A stretch of DNA of 64,000 nt from an uncultured Selenomonadales bacterium. Its GTDB lineage: Bacteria > Bacillota > Negativicutes > Selenomonadales > Selenomonadaceae. A model generated the notes under the pieces. That model saw only the letters and a list, made by a program, of their open reading frames with translations. It was not told where the DNA came from and did not search any database. The stretch covers positions 33,240-97,239 of the forward strand of contig CALEPR010000108.1 in assembly GCA_937910665.1 (NCBI GenBank), read 5' to 3'. This document shows positions 58,529 to 64,000 of this stretch, in pieces. The position numbers and the translations under genes were made by a program. Each line of letters begins with the position of its first letter. Within the stretch, counting starts at the first letter, position 1.

Positions 58529-59671
58529 ATGAGTTCGGTGGCGAGATGTCCGCACTGCTTAAGAAAAATAAAATTGACTGACTTGAGATTTTTTTGTGTG
58601 ACGGACGACGACAGGCGGCACGAAGTTTCGCTGTCGATTATGGACAAAATAAAAAAGCGTCTGCCTGTCTGCAAAAGAAATTTCTGCAAAAATAAAGATT
58701 TAACTGTGCGCGAAGTCGAATGTAAACATTGTGGCGAAAAAATTCCCCCGCAAATTTTATTTCACGATAAATTTTTAAGTTTCTGCACAATCGGAGTCGC
58801 CGGTGCGGGAAAGTCAAGTTACTTGACGACGATGTTGCATGAATTAAAATATTCCGGACTTCCTTGGGTGATTCAGGCGATGAATGTCGACACAACCGAG
58901 CGAGCTCAACTCAGTGAGCAAAATGTTTATGAAGCTCGTCACTGTCCCGAAGGCACAAAGTCCGGCATTGCTCCCAAGCCGCAACTTTGGACAATGTTGG
59001 ACAATTCGACAAGCGGAGAAAAAGTTCCGACCTGCGCCTTGACAATTTACGACGGAGCGGGCGAGGATTGCGAACACATTGGTTACACTGCGGCAGACGC
59101 GACTATTGCAAGATATATTTCAGGTTCGCAAATGCTTTTGATAATTTTCGATCCGCTCCTGCTTGCAAGTGTTCGCGGAGAAATTGGTTTGGATATTTTA
59201 AATGCGTCTATGGCGACTGAAAGACAGACAAGCGCACCCGCCAACATGGTCAGCATGGCAAATTCTCTTGCAAATTATATTCGACAGAGCAGCAATATAA
59301 ATCCCGGAAAAAGGATTGAGGCGAACGCCGCAGTTGTTTTGACAAAGTTGGATGCTCTGCGGGAAATGCAGGGAGGTTTCGGAGCAAGTTCGACAATTTT
59401 GAAAGAAAGTCCACACGCAAAAATGCGTGGCTTTGTCGAAGCGGACAGCGCGATGGTTGATTTGGAAATTCGCGACTGGTTGGCTCGGCAAGGAGAAACT
59501 GCTTTTCTCGATGCAATCGATGCAAATTTTAAAAATGTTCGCGTGTTCGGCGTGTCGAGTTTCGGAAATCCTCCCGATCAACAAAAGCGTTTGGCAAAAG
59601 TTCGCCCGCACAGAGTTTTAGATCCGATTATGTGGTTTCTGGCGCATGAAGGAGTCATTCCAACAATTTAG
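58529..59671 (+). CDS. zinc-ribbon P-loop GTPase-like protein (double-GTPase type)
   Basis: The 380-residue cytosolic protein starts with cysteine pairs typical of zinc ribbons (ARCPHCLRK, CKRNFCKNK, VECKHCGEK). The P-loop IGVAGAGKSSYLTT is at 88-101. A later YDGAGED resembles a switch II/Walker B region and VVLTKLDAL resembles the TKxD base-specificity motif. This layout recalls the TRAFAC-related double-GTPase families proposed to act in bacterial conflict or stress systems, by memory only. A partner gene of such a system is not evident; an LptF/G permease follows. Confidence 0.75.
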   Translation: MSSVARCPHCLRKIKLTDLRFFCVTDDDRRHEVSLSIMDKIKKRLPVCKRNFCKNKDLTVREVECKHCGEKIPPQILFHDKFLSFCTIGVAGAGKSSYLTTMLHELKYSGLPWVIQAMNVDTTERAQLSEQNVYEARHCPEGTKSGIAPKPQLWTMLDNSTSGEKVPTCALTIYDGAGEDCEHIGYTAADATIARYISGSQMLLIIFDPLLLASVRGEIGLDILNASMATERQTSAPANMVSMANSLANYIRQSSNINPGKRIEANAAVVLTKLDALREMQGGFGASSTILKESPHAKMRGFVEADSAMVDLEIRDWLARQGETAFLDAIDANFKNVRVFGVSSFGNPPDQQKRLAKVRPHRVLDPIMWFLAHEGVIPTI

Positions 59672-59713
59672 TTTGAAAAATTTTTAGAAAATTTTTTGAG
59701 GAGGAAATTTTTC

Positions 59714-60811
59714 TTGCACATCAGAATTTTGGACAAATATATTTTCAGGGAAGTTTTTTTCTCGGCGATTTTTGGAATTTGCGCCTTCAGCGCAGTTTTT
59801 ATCGGCTCGGGAACGCTTTTTAAAATTGCAAGATACATCACGGACTATGGAGCAAGTTTTTCAAGCGTCGTGAAAATTTTTATTTACGGTTTGCCGGGAA
59901 TTGTCATGTGGACCTTTCCAATGTCGATGCTTTTGGCGACGCTTTTAACTTTCGGCAGACTTTCCGCCTCCAGTGAAATTACCGCAATGAAGTCCTGCGG
60001 AATAAGTTTCGGAAGAATTGCTGCACCGGCAATTTTGCTCGGTTTGATTGTCAGCGGTTTGGCGATTCTTTTTAACGAACACGTTGTGCCTTGGGCGAAC
60101 TCTGCAGGCAACGATGTTTTTTACTACGAAATTGAAGGCAACACCGAAATGAAATCGCAGGATCATATCATTGTCAAAGAAATTGTCGGCGACAAAATTC
60201 AGCGGTTGATTTATGCGCGAGAATATCGAGCCAGTGACGAAACTCTCCAAAATGTCACAATGCAGGAGTTTGACGAGGAAACCGGAAAAGTTTCCCACGT
60301 CGAAAATGCAAATTATGCCGAGTGGAAAAATGATCAGTGGATCATGCATGAAGGAATGATTTACGACATCTCTGACGACGAACGCACACATACTTTGCGC
60401 TTCGACAAACAAATTCTTCCTGTCAAAGCAAATCCAAGACAAATTGTCCGCGAACAAAAAAAGCCTGAAGAACTCACCATGTCTGAATTAAAGGCGCAGA
60501 TACAAATCATGAAAACTCAGTACGTCAACACCGCGAAACTTGAAACAGAACTTTATCAGCGCGTTTCTGTTCCTATGGCAAGTTTGATATTTGCTTTGAT
60601 CGGAGTGCCGCTCGGACTTCAGCCGACAAGAAATTCTTCGTCAATGGGTTTCGCTATGTCGGTCATAATAATTTTTATCTACTACTCAATCATGACTTTG
60701 TCAAATGCTTTGGCGCGAGGCGGGGCAGTTGAACCTATGTTCGCGGTCTGGATACCGAACATTATCGGATTGATTTTCGGATCATTTTTAATTTACAGAG
60801 CGTCCAAGTAA
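59714..60811 (+). CDS. LptF/LptG-family lipopolysaccharide export permease
   Basis: This inner-membrane subunit of the LPS transporter has 365 residues. Three helices at the N-terminus (ILDKYIFREVFF, then FSAVFIGSGTLFKIARYITD), a large periplasmic domain (about 120-265) and three C-terminal helices (MASLIFALIGVPLGLQPTRN) match YjgP/YjgQ. TTG 59714 follows GAGGAGGAAA; an upstream in-frame start lies before that site. Its presence argues for an outer membrane. Whether it is LptF or LptG cannot be decided from one copy. Confidence 0.9.
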   Translation: MHIRILDKYIFREVFFSAIFGICAFSAVFIGSGTLFKIARYITDYGASFSSVVKIFIYGLPGIVMWTFPMSMLLATLLTFGRLSASSEITAMKSCGISFGRIAAPAILLGLIVSGLAILFNEHVVPWANSAGNDVFYYEIEGNTEMKSQDHIIVKEIVGDKIQRLIYAREYRASDETLQNVTMQEFDEETGKVSHVENANYAEWKNDQWIMHEGMIYDISDDERTHTLRFDKQILPVKANPRQIVREQKKPEELTMSELKAQIQIMKTQYVNTAKLETELYQRVSVPMASLIFALIGVPLGLQPTRNSSSMGFAMSVIIIFIYYSIMTLSNALARGGAVEPMFAVWIPNIIGLIFGSFLIYRASK

Positions 60812-60842
60812 AAAAATTTTTCTGCCAAAAGTTTAAAAAAAA

Positions 60843-60882
60843 TTTCCTGCCAAAGTTTTTTTTGACAGGAAAAAATTTTTTT
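60843..60882. terminator. terminator between lptF/G and the glucosidase
   Basis: Stem TTTCCTG/CAGGAAA (60843-60849, 60866-60872) has flanking CA/TG pairs and A/T runs on both sides, so it could serve both convergent genes. Confidence 0.65.
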
Positions 60883-60905
60883 ATTTAGTCGATGAAAAAA
60901 TTTTT

Positions 60906-62453
<1,548 letters not shown>

Positions 62454-62542
62454 TTATTTTTCTGATAAAATTTTTCAGAAAATAATAAACTGAATTCGAT
62501 TGCTCCAAAAGTTTCAAGGTGACGCAAACAGAAAAAATTTTT

Positions 62543-63406
62543 TTAATCGCGGACTTTGAAGCCTACAGCAGTTTTTTGAATCAATTTTTTTTTCAGCAGA
62601 TGACCGATCGCACGTTTAAAAGCTGCCTTGCTGATGTGAAACAGTGCGTAAATTTTTTTCGGATCTGTTTTGTCGGACAAATTTATATCTTTATTTTCGC
62701 GCAGAAATTTTAAAATTTTTTTTGCGTCGGTATGTTGAGCAATTTCTTTTTGCTGAATCAGCGACGCATTTAATCTGCCGTCCTCGCGAATAAAAGTAAT
62801 TCGCGCCTCGACAATTTCTCCACACTTCAAAAGGCGCGAAATTTCTTTTTGCGCGATAAAGACAATAAATTTTTCTTCGCTGAACATAAAAGCTCCGGCT
62901 TCGGTGATGTTGTAGATGGAACCTTTCACTTTGTCGCCGCGACGAAGATTTTTTGCAGGTTGAGAGGCGCGGCGAATTTCGTCGGAAACTTTCATTGAAG
63001 TTGCAAGTCTGCCTGACTTATCAATGTAAAGTTTTGCCCAGACAATGTCGCCGACTTGCGGACGACCAATCATTTCGGCAAAAGGCATAAAAATTCCGCG
63101 CTCCGCTCCAACGTCGAGAAAAATTCCTTCCGCTGACTTATTTATAACTTTCAGCCGCGCAATTTGTCCGACTTTCATTTTTGGAACTTTCATGCTCGCG
63201 GTTAATTTTTTTTGCGGATTGAGATATAAAAAAACTTCCACCAAGTCGCCGACTTTAACTTCAGAAGTCTGCTGATTTTTATGCAACAAAATATCGTCCG
63301 AAGTTTTTCCGGTTCCTGCGTCAAGAAAAATTCCGAAATCACTTTCGCGGACTGCTTTTAATTTTGCAACTGTGTTTGGTTTTAATTTGTCTTTCCTATC
63401 CTTCAT
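62543..63406 (-). CDS. S1-domain RNA-binding protein, CvfB-like
   Basis: The 287-residue cytosolic protein has three S1-type beta barrels (about 10-75: GIFLDAGTGKTSDDILLHKN; 75-140: GIFLDVGAERGIFMPFAEMI; 150-210) and a C-terminal winged helix (KIYALFHISKAAFKRAIGHL, LLKKKLIQKT). This order matches CvfB/YitL, an RNA-binding virulence/translation factor. ATG 63406 overlaps the end of rsfS by 11 bases; earlier in-frame starts lie in rsfS. Function is by family. Confidence 0.88.
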   Translation of the reverse strand: MKDRKDKLKPNTVAKLKAVRESDFGIFLDAGTGKTSDDILLHKNQQTSEVKVGDLVEVFLYLNPQKKLTASMKVPKMKVGQIARLKVINKSAEGIFLDVGAERGIFMPFAEMIGRPQVGDIVWAKLYIDKSGRLATSMKVSDEIRRASQPAKNLRRGDKVKGSIYNITEAGAFMFSEEKFIVFIAQKEISRLLKCGEIVEARITFIREDGRLNASLIQQKEIAQHTDAKKILKFLRENKDINLSDKTDPKKIYALFHISKAAFKRAIGHLLKKKLIQKTAVGFKVRD

Positions 63407-63764
63407 ACTTGACAATCTCCGCATCGCCCCAAAGTTTTTCCAACGCATAATATTCGCGATTTTCAGTCTTGAAAATATGCGCTACAACATCGCCATAATC
63501 GAGCAAAATCCATTCGCCTTCGTGATAACCTTCCTTGTGTCCGAATTTAATATTTTCTTGTTCCTCAAGTTCTTCCTCAATATTATCAGCAATGGCGCGA
63601 ACTTGAGTAGCAGTCGGTGCTGAACAAATTACAAAATAATCAGCAAACGAAGATACATTACTGATGTTCAATATAGTAATATCTTTGCCCAACTTCTCAT
63701 CTAAAACCCTTGCTATTACACAAGCCAACTTGTATGATGTTACTTCTTTTTCTTTTTGTATCAT
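63396..63764 (-). CDS. rsfS: ribosomal silencing factor RsfS
   Basis: RsfS binds ribosomal protein uL14 and keeps subunits apart when nutrients are short. The 122-residue protein has the family run DITILNISNVSSFADYFVIC, then ATQVRAIADNIEEEL, the WILLDYGDVVAHIF strand and EYYALEKLWGDAEIV. Length is normal. A GGGTGAT site precedes the ATG and a promoter lies just upstream. cvfB overlaps its end, so both are translated from one message. Confidence 0.96.
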   Translation of the reverse strand: MIQKEKEVTSYKLACVIARVLDEKLGKDITILNISNVSSFADYFVICSAPTATQVRAIADNIEEELEEQENIKFGHKEGYHEGEWILLDYGDVVAHIFKTENREYYALEKLWGDAEIVKYEG

Positions 63765-63788
63765 GTATCACCCTATATATTTATCCCT

Positions 63789-63817
63789 ATTGTAACAAAA
63801 ATTTAACATCAGCACAA
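63789..63817 (-). promoter_or_regulatory. promoter of rsfS-cvfB
   Basis: On the minus strand TTGTGC (63817-63812), 17-base spacer, TACAAT (63794-63789). Confidence 0.6.
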
Positions 63818-63823
63818 GAGGGG

Positions 63824-63876
63824 GAGGGGTAAATATATGGGAGGGGTAAATATATGGGGAAGGGTAAATAAAATGG
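63824..63876. repeat. 17-base G-rich tandem repeat
   Basis: GAGGGGTAAATATATGG occurs twice in tandem (63824-63840, 63841-63857), followed by a degenerate third copy GGAAGGGTAAATAAAATGG. It lies just upstream of the rsfS promoter. Confidence 0.85.
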
Positions 63877-63905
63877 AGTAAATGTGTGTTAAACAAAAAA
63901 TAGCA

Positions 63906-63935
63906 AAATTACAGCCATAAGGCTGTAATTTCTGT
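63906..63935. terminator. strong hairpin at the right edge
   Basis: A perfect 11-base stem AAATTACAGCC-ataa-GGCTGTAATTT lies at 63906-63931. There is only a weak T run afterwards. It may be a terminator for a gene to the right of the window. Confidence 0.5.
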
Positions 63936-64000
63936 TGTGTCCATAAAATTTGTTATTAACTTAATATAAGATTTAAATTAAATATTAAATGAAGTTAAAT

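Overview
The window looks like chromosome from a motile diderm Firmicute, most likely class Negativicutes (Selenomonadales-like). This is inferred, not searched. The flagellar genes are of Firmicute style: flbD/swrD, fliY with CheC-like sites, the run fliO-P-Q-R-flhB-flhA-flhF-flhG, and fliK-flgD. Alongside them are outer-membrane genes: an LptF/LptG-type permease, a GmhA-type phosphoheptose isomerase and the remains of an autotransporter-type O-heptosyltransferase. TGA is used as a normal stop. TTG and GTG starts are frequent. The DNA is AT-rich and saturated with A-tract/T-tract words of the AAAAATTTTT type.

Layout. 1-2 kb: dusB and a HAD phosphatase, convergent. 2.2-14.8 kb: a long flagellar/chemotaxis operon from flbD to flhG. 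15-18.3 kb: hisD, a glutaredoxin, a glutathione peroxidase and hemC. 18.4-19.8 kb: two tandem copies of a PIN-ribonuclease plus small-protein module, each followed by a near-identical terminator. 20-22.8 kb: a secreted TPR protein interrupted by a stop codon, a hypothetical protein and a phosphoheptose isomerase. 22.8-27 kb: an 8-oxoguanine glycosylase and mfd. 27.1-31.9 kb: a broken heptosyltransferase, a VanW protein, rpsT behind a long leader, two pilin-like proteins, a cysteine hydrolase and a small membrane protein. 32-34.3 kb: fliK-flgD. 34.5-37.6 kb: proS and dnaB. 37.6-44.7 kb: a complete GS-GOGAT nitrogen assimilation operon with an unusual subunit split. 45-54.4 kb: dacA, dnaE, a PIN toxin-antitoxin pair, a hybrid sensor kinase and a degenerate GGDEF-EAL protein, all on the minus strand. 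54.5-64 kb: a GT41 glycosyltransferase, pnuC, a nucleoside phosphorylase, argF, a zinc-ribbon GTPase, an LptF/G permease, a 6-phospho-beta-glucosidase, a CvfB-like S1 protein and rsfS.

The most distinctive signal is not a gene. Short composite palindromes are scattered through the window. They are built from 7-base units (TAGGAGT, TAGGAAT, ATTACGC, TTAGTCG types) arranged as inverted arms, and three copies carry an additional hairpin at each end. They occupy intergenic gaps and touch stop codons. They also sit in frame inside dnaE (twice), mfd, the GT41 gene, the sensor kinase and the fliP signal peptide, where they are translated into extra peptides. The second distinctive signal is the duplicated PIN module. 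The third is an acidic EEEKISD-type peptide/DNA word that is amplified 13 times in FlhF and recurs in linkers of unrelated proteins.
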